This document shows positions 42,745 to 53,028 of a stretch of DNA of 64,000 nt, piece by piece (within the stretch, counting starts at the first letter, position 1; the number at the start of each line of letters is the position of its first letter). The stretch spans positions 62,001 through 126,000 of the forward strand of contig NZ_JAMBOJ010000002.1 in the NCBI RefSeq assembly GCF_023715565.1, given 5' to 3'. The stretch is from Cytobacillus firmus. Lineage in GTDB: Bacteria > Bacillota > Bacilli > Bacillales > Cytobacillaceae. The notes beneath the pieces are model-generated. The model did not search any database. It had not been told where the DNA came from and was given only the letters and a program-made list of their open reading frames with translations. Both the position numbers and the translations under genes were made by a program.

Positions 42745-43384
42745 CCAGGAAAAAATTATCGAAGCCTTAATCGAAACGGTCCAAATGGTGGCTTTCTCAT
42801 TGCTGTTTTCAGCTCTTATCGGACTGCCGCTTGGCATATTGCTTGTTGTGACAAGAAAAGGGCATCTCTTAGAAAACACCGTTGTTTTTAACATCATAAA
42901 CAGCATTATTAATATTTTCAGATCAGTCCCCTTCATCATTTTAATGGTAGCCATCATCCCAATCACGAGAATGATTGTCGGAACATCGATTGGAACTGCT
43001 GCAGCCGTAGTGCCGCTCGTCTTTTATGCAGGACCATATATTGCGAGATTAATAGAAAATTCACTGCTTGAAGTAGATCCGGGAGTCATTGAAGCGGCAG
43101 AAGCAATGGGAGCGACACCTGGCCAGATCATTATAAAGTTCCTGATTCCTGAAGCACTCAGTTCGCTGGTATTAGGCTTTACCATTGCGACAATCGGTCT
43201 GGTCGGAGCATCAGCCATGGCCGGGGCAGTCGGAGGCGGGGGTCTTGGTGACCTTGCCATTACATATGGTTATCAACGATTTGATACAACCGTCATGCTA
43301 ATTACCGTTGCAATTTTAGTGGTCATGGTTCAGGGCCTGCAGTCATTCGGAAATATTTTATCCAAAAAAATCAGAAGAAGATAA
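42734..43384 (+). CDS. metI: Methionine ABC transporter permease
   Basis: 216-aa membrane subunit with five helices and the EAA-type loop VIEAAEAMGATPGQIIIKFLIPEA (about 115-137), which docks with MetN. GTG 42734 follows AAAGGAAG at about 42718 within the end of metN. metQ follows 19 nt downstream. Confidence 0.95.
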   Translation: MLVNQEKIIEALIETVQMVAFSLLFSALIGLPLGILLVVTRKGHLLENTVVFNIINSIINIFRSVPFIILMVAIIPITRMIVGTSIGTAAAVVPLVFYAGPYIARLIENSLLEVDPGVIEAAEAMGATPGQIIIKFLIPEALSSLVLGFTIATIGLVGASAMAGAVGGGGLGDLAITYGYQRFDTTVMLITVAILVVMVQGLQSFGNILSKKIRRR

Positions 43385-43403
43385 CTTAGGAGGAAAAACT
43401 TCA

Positions 43404-44231
43404 ATGAAAAAACTATTTTTATCATTCATTATTTTAGCATTGGCTGTGTTCACTGCGGCATGCTCAAGCGCAACTGGCGGAGAAGAAACTAAGAAGGTTA
43501 AATTGGGTGTCAGCGGATCAGATACACGCATTTGGGATTTTATTGCTGAAAAGGCTGAGAAAGAAGGCATTGAAATTGATGTTGTGACATTCTCTGACTA
43601 TGTACAGCCAAACGTTGCCCTTGCAGAAGGTGAACTGGATGTAAATGCATTCCAGACAGTTGCTTATTTCGACACTTTTATTAAAGAGCATAATATGGAT
43701 CTTTCACCGATTGCGACAACTGTTTTAGCTCCAATGGGCCTTTATTCAGAAAAGGTAAAAACAGTCGAAGACATTCCGGAAGGCGGCAAAATTGCCATTC
43801 CAAATGATGCTTCAAATGGGGGAAGAGCCCTTCTATTACTGGAGGAAGCCGGCCTGATCAAATTATCCGAGGACTATGACGGTAATCTGGACTTGAATAA
43901 AATCGTTGAAAACAAAAAGAACCTAGAATTTGTAGAAATGGTATCAGCGCAGACGCCGCGTGCACTTCCGGATGTGTCGGCTTCAGTCGTCAATAATGGA
44001 ATTGCTGTAGACGCCGGCTTTAATCCAACTAAGGATTCAGTGTTTATTGAAAGCGAAACCGCTACACCTTATGTAAATATCATTGCTGTCAGAACAGAGA
44101 ACAAGGATAACAAAACTCTTAAGAGAATTGCGGAACTTTACCAGGAAGATGATGTAGCTGATTTCATCACGAAAGAATATGACGGAAGCATGATCCCTAC
44201 ATTCATTCCATTAAGTGATATTGGCTGGTAA
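43404..44231 (+). CDS. metQ: Methionine-binding lipoprotein
   Basis: 275-aa receptor of the MetNIQ importer, NlpA family. Lipoprotein signal with lipobox TAAC; the mature protein has typical NlpA segments VTFSDYVQPNVALAEGELDVNAFQTVAYFD and IAIPNDASNGGRALLLLEEAGLI. TAGGAGGA precedes the ATG. Same operon as metNI. Confidence 0.95.
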   Translation: MKKLFLSFIILALAVFTAACSSATGGEETKKVKLGVSGSDTRIWDFIAEKAEKEGIEIDVVTFSDYVQPNVALAEGELDVNAFQTVAYFDTFIKEHNMDLSPIATTVLAPMGLYSEKVKTVEDIPEGGKIAIPNDASNGGRALLLLEEAGLIKLSEDYDGNLDLNKIVENKKNLEFVEMVSAQTPRALPDVSASVVNNGIAVDAGFNPTKDSVFIESETATPYVNIIAVRTENKDNKTLKRIAELYQEDDVADFITKEYDGSMIPTFIPLSDIGW

Positions 44232-44256
44232 TTAAAATATAAAAGGAGGAACAATG

Positions 44257-45465
44257 ATGACGGCATCTGTAAAAGCACTATCCGAACTGAAAGAAGCGAT
44301 CAGGAAGAATGTTGATAATAACAAGGAACTTTACCTTTCTGCAAGCCACCAGATCCATGCAAACCCGGAAATAGGAAATGAGGAGTTTTTTGCTTCAGGC
44401 TTGCTCTCAGGAATCCTTGAGAAGGAAGGGTTTGAAGTAGATCGGGCAGTAGCTGGGCATGAAACAGCTTTCCTGGCCCGAAAGAAATCTGATAAACCAG
44501 GGCCGTCCATTGCATTCCTTGCAGAATATGATGCCCTTCCCGGATTGGGCCATGGATGCGGCCACAATATCATAGGTACGACAAGTGTGGCAGCAGCCAT
44601 TGCGTTAAGCAAGGTTCTTGATGATATAGGAGGAGAAGCAGTAGTGTTTGGAACCCCTGCAGAAGAGGGTGGGCCGAATGGAAGTGCAAAAGGAAGCTTT
44701 GTGAAGCATGGCTTGCTTGAAGGCGTTGATGCCGCTCTTATGGTTCATCCGTCAAACCAAACACGACTGACCAGTTCGTCACTGGCAGTTGATCCGCTTG
44801 ACTTCGAGTATATCGGCAAGCCTGCCCATGCAGCCGCTTCACCGGAGGAAGGAATCAATGCCCTTGATGCTGTTATTCAGCTGTTCAACGGAATAAATGC
44901 TCTCCGCCAGCAATTGAAGGATGATGTGCGGATCCATGGAATTATTACTCATGGCGGCGATGCTCCAAATATTATCCCTGAGTATGCAAAAGCCAGATTC
45001 TTCATCCGTGCTTCAACCAGAACACGTTTGAATGAGGTAACACGGAAGGTTAAAGCTGTCGCTGAAGGTGCTGCACTGGCAACAGGAGCAAAGCTGAATG
45101 TCATTGCATTTCAAAACGAAGTAGATAACCTGCTGTTAAATAAGACATATGACCAGGTGTTTAAAGAAGTGATTAAAGACTTGGGAGAAACCGTAGTGGA
45201 AGGGGACCGGGATGGAATCGGTTCGACGGATGCCGGCAATATCAGCCAAGTGGTGCCAACCATTCACCCTTATATCAAAATTGGTGCTGATGATCTCGTC
45301 GGCCATACTGTTCCATTCCGTGAAGCCGCATCATCGGCAAAAGGAGACGAAGCACTGATAACCGGAGCAAAGGGACTAGCTCTCACAGCATTCCAGCTAA
45401 TAACGAAACCGGAACTGATTAAATCCATTAAACATGAATTTCAAGAGCGGAAAGCCGCTGAATAG
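44257..45465 (+). CDS. M20-family amidohydrolase (AbgB-like)
   Basis: 402-aa M20D-type metallohydrolase. Dinuclear metal features: HANPEIGNEE (about 30), AEYDALPGLGHGCGHNIIG (His/Asp/Cys-Gly-His), PAEEGGPNGSAKG (catalytic Glu), and GKPAHAAASPEEGINALDA of the lid domain, ending with a histidine in HTVPFREAA. Cotranscribed with metNIQ, suggesting it releases methionine or another amino acid from N-acyl conjugates or dipeptides imported or recycled by the cell (inference). The second ATG at 44257 fits AAGGAGGA better than 44254. Confidence 0.9.
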   Translation: MTASVKALSELKEAIRKNVDNNKELYLSASHQIHANPEIGNEEFFASGLLSGILEKEGFEVDRAVAGHETAFLARKKSDKPGPSIAFLAEYDALPGLGHGCGHNIIGTTSVAAAIALSKVLDDIGGEAVVFGTPAEEGGPNGSAKGSFVKHGLLEGVDAALMVHPSNQTRLTSSSLAVDPLDFEYIGKPAHAAASPEEGINALDAVIQLFNGINALRQQLKDDVRIHGIITHGGDAPNIIPEYAKARFFIRASTRTRLNEVTRKVKAVAEGAALATGAKLNVIAFQNEVDNLLLNKTYDQVFKEVIKDLGETVVEGDRDGIGSTDAGNISQVVPTIHPYIKIGADDLVGHTVPFREAASSAKGDEALITGAKGLALTAFQLITKPELIKSIKHEFQERKAAE

Positions 45466-45507
45466 GTGAGAAAGCTATCCTTTTCCGGGATAGCTTTTTC
45501 TCACTTT
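45466..45507 (+). terminator. Intrinsic terminator of met operon
   Basis: AAAGCTATCC (45471-45480) / GGATAGCTTT (45488-45497) perfect 10-bp stem with flanking GTGAG/CTCAC pairs and a TTTTTC run. Confidence 0.9.
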
Positions 45508-45586
45508 TGTGAGTGTTTACTCAAAAATTGTAGAGTTCTTTCCCTATGTTGCTGAGTCTTTTCTTCTTTTCTCAGTTCACCTTTGC

Positions 45587-45862
45587 CTACTGTTCCTTCA
45601 TCCGTTCCTGTGCCATCCGGATAAGTTCCTTCACCATGCTGCCGCCAATCTTACCGCCGACAGTTCCTGCCTGTTTGGATGTAAGCCGGCCATTATAGCC
45701 TTGCTTCAAAGGCACACCTGCCTCCTCAGCAATTTCATATTTCACTGCATCAGGATTTTCTCTGTCAACATGATATCCCTGGTTCGCCATTACCTGATTT
45801 TTCAGCTGGTCCAATGCATCTCTTGATTCCGGTACTAGCGGGCGTCTTTTTCTTCTGGCCAT
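45587..45862 (-). CDS. Alpha/beta-type small acid-soluble spore protein
   Basis: 91-aa DNA-protecting spore protein made in the forespore. Contains the GPR-protease recognition region YEIAEEAGV and the two conserved SASP segments ending in TSKQAGTVGGKIGGSMVKELIRMAQE. ATG 45862 (MARRKRRPLVPES) follows GGAGGA; the ATG at 45877 overlaps that site. The basic N-terminal extension RRKRR is longer than in minimal SASPs. A sigma-G-type promoter lies upstream. Confidence 0.95.
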   Translation of the reverse strand: MARRKRRPLVPESRDALDQLKNQVMANQGYHVDRENPDAVKYEIAEEAGVPLKQGYNGRLTSKQAGTVGGKIGGSMVKELIRMAQERMKEQ

Positions 45863-45893
45863 GAAGCATTCCTCCATAAAAAGTTCTTTTTCT

Positions 45894-45922
45894 TATTATG
45901 TGAAAGAACGCTTGGAATAACA
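45894..45922 (-). promoter_or_regulatory. Sigma-G/F-type promoter of SASP gene
   Basis: Minus strand TGTTATT, 15-nt spacer, CATAATA (complement at 45916-45922 and 45894-45900), resembling the forespore consensus with CATnnTA -10, 32 nt before the start codon. Confidence 0.6.
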
Positions 45923-45933
45923 CTGAAAAAAAC

Positions 45934-45962
45934 TTGTACATCCTCCGGTGAAAAGCTATTCT
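45934..45962 (+). promoter_or_regulatory. Candidate promoter of csbA
   Basis: TTGTAC (45934-45939), 17-nt spacer, TATTCT (45957-45962), 52 nt upstream of csbA. The B. subtilis csbA is sigma-B dependent; no clear sigma-B sequence is seen here. Confidence 0.4.
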
Positions 45963-46013
45963 AATGGTAGAAACCTTGAGTTTTTTGTGAAAAACCAAAA
46001 GAAGGTGTTTTAA

Positions 46014-46250
46014 ATGGGGTTAAAATACTTGTCAGCGCTCCTGCTTCCTGGACTGCTCGTATTGTTTTTTACAAGAGTCAGCTATAATCGTGTAATCGGG
46101 CTGGTGCTGACGGTGGGACTTATTGCTGCTTCTGTATATAAAGGCTACACCAATTCATTTGCCCTAATTGTTATAGACGCATTTTCACTGACTGTCGGGT
46201 TTTGGTACGCCCAAAAATTAAAGCCGAAAATAAAGCCAAGTGCGGAATAA
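46014..46250 (+). CDS. csbA: CsbA-family membrane protein
   Basis: 78-aa protein with two to three transmembrane helices (about 4-20, 26-43, 46-66) and a basic C-terminus. Size, sequence (VSYNRVIGLVLTVGLIAASVYKGYTNSF) and place immediately upstream of uvrBA match B. subtilis csbA, a general-stress gene of unknown molecular function. Confidence 0.85.
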   Translation: MGLKYLSALLLPGLLVLFFTRVSYNRVIGLVLTVGLIAASVYKGYTNSFALIVIDAFSLTVGFWYAQKLKPKIKPSAE

Positions 46251-46261
46251 ATTTTGCAGAG

Positions 46262-46295
46262 CCTGTCGAACAAACCTTTCGACAGGTTTTTTATT
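46262..46295 (+). terminator. Intrinsic terminator of csbA
   Basis: CCTGTCG (46262-46268) / CGACAGG (46280-46286) followed by TTTTTTATTT. Confidence 0.85.
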
Positions 46296-46349
46296 TAATT
46301 ATACAACAGCTGTTTTTAGGCATACTCATATCAGCTTTTAATGGAATTC

Positions 46350-46396
46350 AATCAAACGTTTGATTAAACTTAAAGCGATCAATCAAACGTTTGATT
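46350..46396. promoter_or_regulatory. Two palindromic operators AATCAAACGTTTGATT upstream of uvrB
   Basis: Perfect 16-bp palindromes at 46350-46365 and 46381-46396, centres 31 bp (about three helical turns) apart. A third identical core is at 63596-63611 upstream of lgt. They look like sites for a TetR-type or similar dimeric repressor; the regulator is not identified. Confidence 0.7.
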
Positions 46397-46470
46397 AACC
46401 TTTCTTCGACAATCCCCTCAAAATTTCGTCATATTTCCCAAGCAATGTTTTCTTAGTGAATACAGAAAAA

Positions 46471-46484
46471 CGAATATCCGTTCG
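46471..46484. promoter_or_regulatory. LexA (SOS) box upstream of uvrBA
   Basis: CGAATATCCGTTCG closely matches the Bacillus SOS box CGAACRNRYGTTCG. A TAGAAT -10-like element follows at 46517-46522, 123 nt before uvrB. B. subtilis uvrBA is LexA-controlled. Confidence 0.7.
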
Positions 46485-46644
46485 CATATTGTTGGTTTGT
46501 TTTAGGCTCTTTGTGGTAGAATGATGATATGAGTTTTGAGTAAAAAACTGACAAATCAGCGCTGCATCCCGGATTTTAAAATTATTTCAATGCTGGTTTG
46601 TGATTAATAAATAGATAAAAGTAATTTGAACGGGAGGCTTTTAG

Positions 46645-48624
46645 GTGAAGGATCAATTTGAATTAGTCTCAAAATATTCCCCGCAGGGCGACCAGCCCGG
46701 GGCAATCAAAGAAATTGTGAAGGGAATCAACTCCGGCAAGAAGCACCAGACACTTCTGGGTGCAACAGGAACGGGTAAGACTTTCACGATTTCGAATGTC
46801 ATAAAAGAAGTAAACAAGCCGACGCTTGTTATTGCCCATAATAAAACACTTGCAGGTCAGCTATACAGTGAATTCAAGGACTTTTTTCCAAACAATGCGG
46901 TTGAGTATTTTGTCAGCTATTATGACTACTATCAGCCTGAGGCGTATGTGCCTTCTACAGATACTTTTATTGAAAAAGATGCAAGCATCAATGATGAAAT
47001 TGATAAGCTTCGCCACTCGGCTACTTCCTCCCTGTTTGAGCGGAATGATGTCATTATTATTGCCAGTGTCTCCTGCATATATGGTTTGGGATCGCCTGAA
47101 GAATACCGTGAAATGGTGCTGTCCTTAAGAACCGGAATGGAGATTGAGAGGAACCAGCTTCTTCACAGGCTCGTTGACATCCAGTACGAGCGCAATGATA
47201 TCGACTTCCAGCGCGGTACCTTCCGTGTACGTGGAGATGTTGTCGAGATTTTCCCGGCATCACGGGATGAACATTGTATCCGTGTAGAATTTTTCGGAGA
47301 CGAAATAGACAGGATCCGTGAAGTGGATGCCCTAACAGGTGAAATAATGGGTGAACGTGAGCATGTTGCGATTTTCCCGGCATCCCACTTCGTAACGCGT
47401 GAAGAGAAACTGCGAATCGCCATCCAGAACATTGAAAAAGAACTGGAAGTGCGCCTGGCTGAATTAAGAGAAAATGATAAGCTTCTTGAAGCCCAGCGCC
47501 TCGAGCAGCGGACCCGTTATGACCTTGAAATGATGAGGGAGATGGGTTTTTGTTCCGGCATTGAAAACTACTCGCGCCATCTTACGTTAAGGCCTCCTGG
47601 TTCAACACCATATACACTTCTGGATTACTTTCCGGAAGACTTCCTGATTGTGATTGATGAATCGCACGTAACCCTGCCGCAAATACGCGGGATGTTTAAT
47701 GGTGACCAGGCAAGAAAATCCGTGCTTGTGGACCATGGTTTCCGTTTGCCTTCAGCGATGGATAACAGGCCTCTTACATTTACCGAATTTGAAAAGCATG
47801 TGAAGCAGGCTGTCTTTGTTTCGGCAACACCCGGTCCTTATGAGCTTGAGCACACACCTGAAATGGTTGAGCAGATTATCCGTCCAACCGGTCTGCTTGA
47901 TCCTACAATTGATATCCGTCCAATCGAAGGTCAAATTGATGATCTCATTGGCGAAATCCAGGACCGTGTTGAGAAAAACGAACGTGTGCTTGTTACCACT
48001 TTAACGAAGAAAATGTCTGAGGACTTAACAGACTATTTAAAGGAAATCGGCATTAAAGTTCAATACCTGCACTCAGAGGTAAAAACGCTTGAGAGGATTG
48101 AAATTATCCGCGAACTCCGTCTTGGCAAATACGATGTGTTAGTCGGAATTAACCTTCTGAGGGAGGGACTGGATATTCCTGAAGTATCCCTTGTTACCAT
48201 TCTTGACGCTGATAAAGAAGGTTTCCTCCGGTCGGAACGTTCACTCATCCAGACGATGGGGCGTGCGGCACGTAATGCAAACGGCCATGTCATCATGTAT
48301 GCTGACCGGATTACAGACAGCATGGAAAAAGCTATCAGTGAAACAAAGCGCCGCCGTTCTATTCAGGAAGAGTACAATAAAAAGCATGGCATAACACCGA
48401 TGACTATTCAAAAGGATATACGCGATTCGATCCGTGCAACCCATGCGGCAGAAGAGCAGGAAGAATACCAGCCGTCAGCAAAGCTCGGCAAGCTGAACAA
48501 GAAAGAGCGCGAAAAGCTGATTGGCAATATGGAAAAAGAAATGAAGGAAGCGGCAAAATCTCTCAACTTCGAAAGGGCCGCCGAGCTTCGTGATTTAATA
48601 TTAGAGCTGAAAGCGGAAGGATGA
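46645..48624 (+). CDS. uvrB: Excinuclease ABC subunit B
   Basis: Damage-verification helicase of nucleotide excision repair, 659 aa. Walker A GATGTGKT (about 37-44), beta-hairpin [12 protein letters not shown] (about 92-103), DESH box IVIDESHVT, motif VI region [10 protein letters not shown] and the C-terminal UVR domain (about 620-655; [23 protein letters not shown]) that contacts UvrC. GTG 46645 follows GGGAGG. uvrA starts 7 nt after the stop. Confidence 0.97.
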   Translation: MKDQFELVSKYSPQGDQPGAIKEIVKGINSGKKHQTLLGATGTGKTFTISNVIKEVNKPTLVIAHNKTLAGQLYSEFKDFFPNNAVEYFVSYYDYYQPEAYVPSTDTFIEKDASINDEIDKLRHSATSSLFERNDVIIIASVSCIYGLGSPEEYREMVLSLRTGMEIERNQLLHRLVDIQYERNDIDFQRGTFRVRGDVVEIFPASRDEHCIRVEFFGDEIDRIREVDALTGEIMGEREHVAIFPASHFVTREEKLRIAIQNIEKELEVRLAELRENDKLLEAQRLEQRTRYDLEMMREMGFCSGIENYSRHLTLRPPGSTPYTLLDYFPEDFLIVIDESHVTLPQIRGMFNGDQARKSVLVDHGFRLPSAMDNRPLTFTEFEKHVKQAVFVSATPGPYELEHTPEMVEQIIRPTGLLDPTIDIRPIEGQIDDLIGEIQDRVEKNERVLVTTLTKKMSEDLTDYLKEIGIKVQYLHSEVKTLERIEIIRELRLGKYDVLVGINLLREGLDIPEVSLVTILDADKEGFLRSERSLIQTMGRAARNANGHVIMYADRITDSMEKAISETKRRRSIQEEYNKKHGITPMTIQKDIRDSIRATHAAEEQEEYQPSAKLGKLNKKEREKLIGNMEKEMKEAAKSLNFERAAELRDLILELKAEG

Positions 48625-48631
48625 CGTAAAA

Positions 48632-51508
48632 ATGGCGATGGATAAACTGATTGTAAAGGGTGCCAGAGCCCATAATCTGAAAAATATAGATGTCACCATT
48701 CCAAGAGATAAGCTTGTCGTCCTGACCGGACTTTCAGGTTCAGGAAAGTCCTCTCTGGCCTTTGATACGATTTATGCAGAAGGGCAGCGCCGCTATGTGG
48801 AATCATTATCTGCTTACGCGCGGCAATTCCTTGGCCAGATGGATAAGCCTGATGTGGATGCGATTGAAGGCTTGTCTCCGGCAATCTCGATTGACCAAAA
48901 GACAACAAGCCGAAATCCACGTTCCACAGTGGGAACAGTGACAGAAATTTATGATTATCTGAGATTATTATTTGCACGGGTAGGACGTCCCACTTGTCCG
49001 ATTCACAATATTGAAATCTCCTCACAGACCATTGAGCAAATGGTTGACCGGATAATGGAATATCCTGAGAGAACAAAGCTCCAGGTTATGGCTCCCCTTG
49101 TTTCCGGGCGAAAAGGGACACATGTAAAAGTGTTTGAGGATGTGAAAAAGCAGGGATTCGTCCGTGTACGTGTCGACGGAGAAATGATGGATCTCGGTGA
49201 AGAGATTGAGCTTGAAAAAAACAAAAAGCATTCGATAGAAGTTGTAATCGATCGGATCGTCGTAAAAGAAGGCGTAGCGCCAAGGCTTGCAGATTCATTG
49301 GAAACTGCTTTAAATCTGGGCAATGGCAAGGTGCTTGTGGACGTTATTGGTGAAGAAGAACTGTTATTCAGCGAGAACCATGCCTGCCCTCAATGCGGAT
49401 TCTCAATCGGTGAGCTTGAACCAAGAATGTTCTCATTTAATAGTCCATTTGGTGCCTGTTCGGAATGTGACGGATTAGGCTCTAAGCTTGAAGTAGATGT
49501 TGATCTGGTCATACCCAACAAGGATCTTTCATTAAAACAGAATGCCATTGCACCATGGGAGCCGACAAGTTCTCAATATTATCCTCAGTTGCTTGAGGCC
49601 GTCTGCAATCATTATGGGATTGATATGGATATGCCGGTAAAAGATATGCCGGAACACCTGCTTGATAAAGTTTTATATGGATCCGCCAAGGACAGCATCT
49701 ATTTCAGATATGAAAACGACTTTGGCCAGGTTAGGGAAAATTATATTCATTTTGAAGGTGTCATCCGCAATGTGGAGCGACGCTATAAAGAAACAAGCTC
49801 TGATTATATTAGGGAGCAAATGGAGAAATACATGGCCCAGCACCCATGTCCTTCCTGCAAGGGCTACCGCCTGAAGCCGGAAACACTTGCTGTGCTTATA
49901 TCCGGAAAGCATATTGGCCATGTAACAGAATATTCGATTGAAGAAGCATTCAGCTTCTTTGAGGATCTGACACTGTCTGAAAAAGAAATGAAGATTGCCA
50001 ATCTTATTTTCCGTGAGATTAAGGAAAGGCTGGGTTTCCTCCTCAATGTCGGTCTGGATTACCTGACATTAAGCAGGGCAGCGGGAACTTTATCCGGCGG
50101 TGAAGCCCAGCGTATTCGCCTGGCCACACAAATCGGATCGCGACTGACAGGTGTACTCTACATTTTGGATGAGCCTTCCATTGGCCTGCATCAGCGTGAT
50201 AATGACCGTTTGATTGATACGCTCAAAAATATGCGTGATATCGGCAACACCCTGATTGTGGTGGAGCACGATGAAGATACAATGGTGGCTGCCGACTATT
50301 TAATTGATGTGGGTCCGGGAGCAGGAGTTCATGGAGGGCAGATTGTCTCAGCGGGTACGCCTCAGGAGGTAATGGACGATCCAAACTCCCTGACAGGTCA
50401 ATATCTGTCAGGCAAGAAATTCATTCCGCTTCCAATTGAGCGCCGAAAGAACGACGGACGCTTTATCGAAATTAAAGGGGCTAAAGAAAACAATCTTAAA
50501 AATGTGAATGCTAAGTTCCCGCTCGGCACCTTTATTTCTGTTACGGGTGTATCCGGTTCAGGAAAAAGTACGTTAATCAATGAAATTCTTCATAAAGGGC
50601 TAGCCCAGAAGCTTCATAGAGCCAAAGCGAAGCCTGGTGAGCATAAGGAGATAAAAGGTATTGATCATCTGGATAAAGTCATTGATATTGACCAGTCTCC
50701 AATTGGGCGTACACCCCGTTCCAACCCGGCAACCTATACGGGAGTGTTTGATGATATTCGCGATGTATTTGCTTCAACCAATGAAGCAAAAGTCCGGGGC
50801 TACAAAAAAGGGCGGTTCAGCTTCAATGTAAAAGGCGGCCGGTGTGAAGCATGCCGCGGAGACGGGATCATTAAGATTGAAATGCACTTCCTGCCTGATG
50901 TGTATGTACCATGTGAAGTCTGTCATGGCAAGCGCTATAACAGGGAAACACTTGAAGTAAAATACAAAGGGAAGAATATTTCCGAGATACTTGATATGAC
51001 GGTGGAAGATGCACTGGAGTTTTTCGAAAATATTCCGAAGATCCGCCGCAAGCTGCAGACGATTTATGATGTTGGCCTGGGCTACATCACATTAGGGCAG
51101 CCTGCGACCACATTGTCCGGCGGTGAAGCGCAGCGTGTCAAGCTTGCTTCCGAGTTGCACCGCCGTTCAACGGGCCGCTCCCTATATATACTTGATGAAC
51201 CGACAACAGGTCTCCATGTGGATGATATTTCAAGACTGCTAGTGGTCCTTCAGCGTCTGGTTGAGAATGGAGATACCGTTCTGGTTATCGAGCATAATCT
51301 CGATGTCATCAAGGCTGCCGATTATATCGTCGACCTTGGGCCAGAAGGTGGAGATAAAGGCGGCACCATTTTGGCTGCAGGTACGCCGGAGAAAATTGCC
51401 GAAGTGCCGGAATCTTATACAGGCAAATATCTTAAGCCGATCTTGGAAAGAGACCGACAGAGAATGAAGCAGCAAATTAAAGAAAAAGAGGGCGTGACAA
51501 ACGCTTAA
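48632..51508 (+). CDS. uvrA: Excinuclease ABC subunit A
   Basis: Damage-recognition ATPase, 958 aa. Two ABC cassettes: Walker [10 protein letters not shown] (about 32-40) and GVSGSGKST (about 640-648), signatures [12 protein letters not shown] and [12 protein letters not shown], and zinc modules with CPQCG...C-x2-C, CPSCKGYR and CEACRGDG...CEVCHGKR. Either ATG 48632 or 48638 could start it; no strong SD is present, so translation is probably coupled to uvrB. Confidence 0.97.
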   Translation: MAMDKLIVKGARAHNLKNIDVTIPRDKLVVLTGLSGSGKSSLAFDTIYAEGQRRYVESLSAYARQFLGQMDKPDVDAIEGLSPAISIDQKTTSRNPRSTVGTVTEIYDYLRLLFARVGRPTCPIHNIEISSQTIEQMVDRIMEYPERTKLQVMAPLVSGRKGTHVKVFEDVKKQGFVRVRVDGEMMDLGEEIELEKNKKHSIEVVIDRIVVKEGVAPRLADSLETALNLGNGKVLVDVIGEEELLFSENHACPQCGFSIGELEPRMFSFNSPFGACSECDGLGSKLEVDVDLVIPNKDLSLKQNAIAPWEPTSSQYYPQLLEAVCNHYGIDMDMPVKDMPEHLLDKVLYGSAKDSIYFRYENDFGQVRENYIHFEGVIRNVERRYKETSSDYIREQMEKYMAQHPCPSCKGYRLKPETLAVLISGKHIGHVTEYSIEEAFSFFEDLTLSEKEMKIANLIFREIKERLGFLLNVGLDYLTLSRAAGTLSGGEAQRIRLATQIGSRLTGVLYILDEPSIGLHQRDNDRLIDTLKNMRDIGNTLIVVEHDEDTMVAADYLIDVGPGAGVHGGQIVSAGTPQEVMDDPNSLTGQYLSGKKFIPLPIERRKNDGRFIEIKGAKENNLKNVNAKFPLGTFISVTGVSGSGKSTLINEILHKGLAQKLHRAKAKPGEHKEIKGIDHLDKVIDIDQSPIGRTPRSNPATYTGVFDDIRDVFASTNEAKVRGYKKGRFSFNVKGGRCEACRGDGIIKIEMHFLPDVYVPCEVCHGKRYNRETLEVKYKGKNISEILDMTVEDALEFFENIPKIRRKLQTIYDVGLGYITLGQPATTLSGGEAQRVKLASELHRRSTGRSLYILDEPTTGLHVDDISRLLVVLQRLVENGDTVLVIEHNLDVIKAADYIVDLGPEGGDKGGTILAAGTPEKIAEVPESYTGKYLKPILERDRQRMKQQIKEKEGVTNA

Positions 51509-51515
51509 TTACAGT

Positions 51516-51548
51516 AAGCAGTACCGTTTTGGTACTGCTTCTTTTTTA
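51516..51548 (+). terminator. Intrinsic terminator of uvrBA
   Basis: Perfect 10-bp stem AAGCAGTACC (51516-51525) / GGTACTGCTT (51531-51540) with a 5-nt loop, followed by CTTTTTTA. Confidence 0.9.
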
Positions 51549-51639
51549 TGGAAATAAGATTAAACCACCCGGATGCGGGGTAAAGAACATGCGTCTGCCG
51601 CAGCCATCAATTATTTCAACCAAGAAAGGAACATACGCT

Positions 51640-52350
51640 ATGAAAAATAAAATCTACCTCTTAGCAGGCATTATCCTTTTAGGGATCGGCATCTATCTTT
51701 CCATCACATTCCTTGGAGATGAGAAAAAAGCAAAAAGCAGCCAAACGATTGTAGCTTTTGGGGATTCACTTACCTATGGATATGGTGATGAAACGAAAGA
51801 TGGGTATATTGGGAGGCTGCAGAGCAAACTGGATAAGGAATCGGATAAAAATTACCGCATAACAAATCATGGAGTGTATGGCTATAAATCTTCTGATGTC
51901 CTCCAGCAAATGCTCAAACCGAAAGTGGCAGAGGATATCAAAGATGCAGACATGTTTATTGTATATATCGGCACAAACGATTTGCTGAAAAGCAATGGCG
52001 GGGATCTGTATCCGCTCCATCACGAAAATCTTGTTAAAGCTAAAGATATATATGAAGATAAACTGAATGGAATACTGGAAACACTCGAAACCGCCAACAG
52101 TGATGCACCTGTTATCCTAATTGGACTATACAATCCTTACCCTGACGGCGACAAAATTGAAAAATATATTGACCATTGGAACAAATCCATCAGAAAGAAA
52201 GCAGCAGAAGAGAAACATATCACCTATATTTCCACCAATGAACTGTTCAAGGGAAAAAACAAAAAACAATACTTTGCTGATTCCCTTCACCCAAACGGCA
52301 AGGGATATGAGCTGATTGCAGATAAAATTATGGATAATTACTCATTTTAA
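51640..52350 (+). CDS. Membrane-anchored SGNH/GDSL hydrolase
   Basis: 236-aa GDSL-family esterase or lipase. N-terminal hydrophobic anchor (about 5-24), then catalytic block I AFGDSLTYGYG (Ser near 49), block III IGTNDLL and block V DSLHPNGKGY (Asp-x2-His). ATG 51640 follows AAGAAAGGA; the longer frame from 51529 overlaps the uvrA terminator and is rejected. Resembles B. subtilis YpmR-type lipases; substrate unknown. Confidence 0.88.
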   Translation: MKNKIYLLAGIILLGIGIYLSITFLGDEKKAKSSQTIVAFGDSLTYGYGDETKDGYIGRLQSKLDKESDKNYRITNHGVYGYKSSDVLQQMLKPKVAEDIKDADMFIVYIGTNDLLKSNGGDLYPLHHENLVKAKDIYEDKLNGILETLETANSDAPVILIGLYNPYPDGDKIEKYIDHWNKSIRKKAAEEKHITYISTNELFKGKNKKQYFADSLHPNGKGYELIADKIMDNYSF

Positions 52351-52486
52351 GTTCTTGGCTATTTTTTGCCTCCCCTTCTATTAATTGATAACACACTGTA
52401 ATGTTCCAGCAAAATCGGTGTAACCAAGCAGCGTTATACTCCTATATAAGGGAAACTATTGTCTGGAAACAGAAGGGGAGGTCATT

Positions 52487-52831
52487 ATGGAGGATTATTT
52501 AGCGAAGTCACTGGAAGAATGGAAAGAAGATATTTCTGAAGTTTTAGACCAGATTAATAATGAATACGAGGATGTTAAAAAAGAGCTGAAAGTATATTCC
52601 TACAAATACGGAATTACAAAACAGGTTATCCAGTCTACTGTGAACGAAGAGATCATAGATAATATCCGTGAAATGTATCATAAGCCTTTTGAAGAAAAGT
52701 ATAACGAATTGAAAGAGTACATACGTGATTTGGATGAAAAACGAAAGGTATTCCAAATGTTTGTCAATAAAATCGACGAAGTGAAAAAGAAGGAAGCACC
52801 GCGCACCGACTTGGCAGCTGCCTATAAATAG
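52487..52831 (+). CDS. Hypothetical coiled-coil protein
   Basis: 114-aa acidic, fully helical protein (MEDYLAKSLEEWKEDISEVLD start) with no signal or membrane segment and no recognisable family. AGAAGGGGAGG precedes the ATG with good spacing. Monocistronic, with its own terminator 7 nt after the stop. Confidence 0.75.
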   Translation: MEDYLAKSLEEWKEDISEVLDQINNEYEDVKKELKVYSYKYGITKQVIQSTVNEEIIDNIREMYHKPFEEKYNELKEYIRDLDEKRKVFQMFVNKIDEVKKKEAPRTDLAAAYK

Positions 52832-52837
52832 CCATAA

Positions 52838-52869
52838 AACCGTCTTTGAATAAAAGGCGGTTTTTTTAT
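52838..52869 (+). terminator. Intrinsic terminator of hypothetical gene
   Basis: AACCGTCTTT (52838-52847) / AAAGGCGGTT (52853-52862), 10 bp with one G-U pair, followed by TTTTTAT. Confidence 0.88.
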
Positions 52870-52958
52870 AAGTACAGCTATGAGACTTGAGGCCATGGAA
52901 CTCATCAGCCTGCAGATGTATTTTTAAAAATATGGAGGTAAATGCTCCGTTGATTTTC

Positions 52959-52964
52959 TATAAT
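52959..52964 (+). promoter_or_regulatory. -10 element of yvlABCD operon
   Basis: TATAAT at 52959-52964 overlaps the upstream in-frame ATG (52963), so translation of yvlA must begin further down. The -35 is not convincing. A TGGAAC...TGTA pair near 52898-52922 faintly resembles a sigma-W promoter, which drives the B. subtilis yvlABCD operon. Confidence 0.4.
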
Positions 52965-53028
52965 GAAGAGGAAGCTGAAACTTTTGCCGCACCAGTTCCG
53001 TAATATAGATATAAAGGAGCTGAGAACA

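Noticed and set aside
45509-45826. Plus-strand frame opposite the SASP gene
   Set aside because: Lies over the strongly supported SASP on the other strand and begins in a terminator tail.
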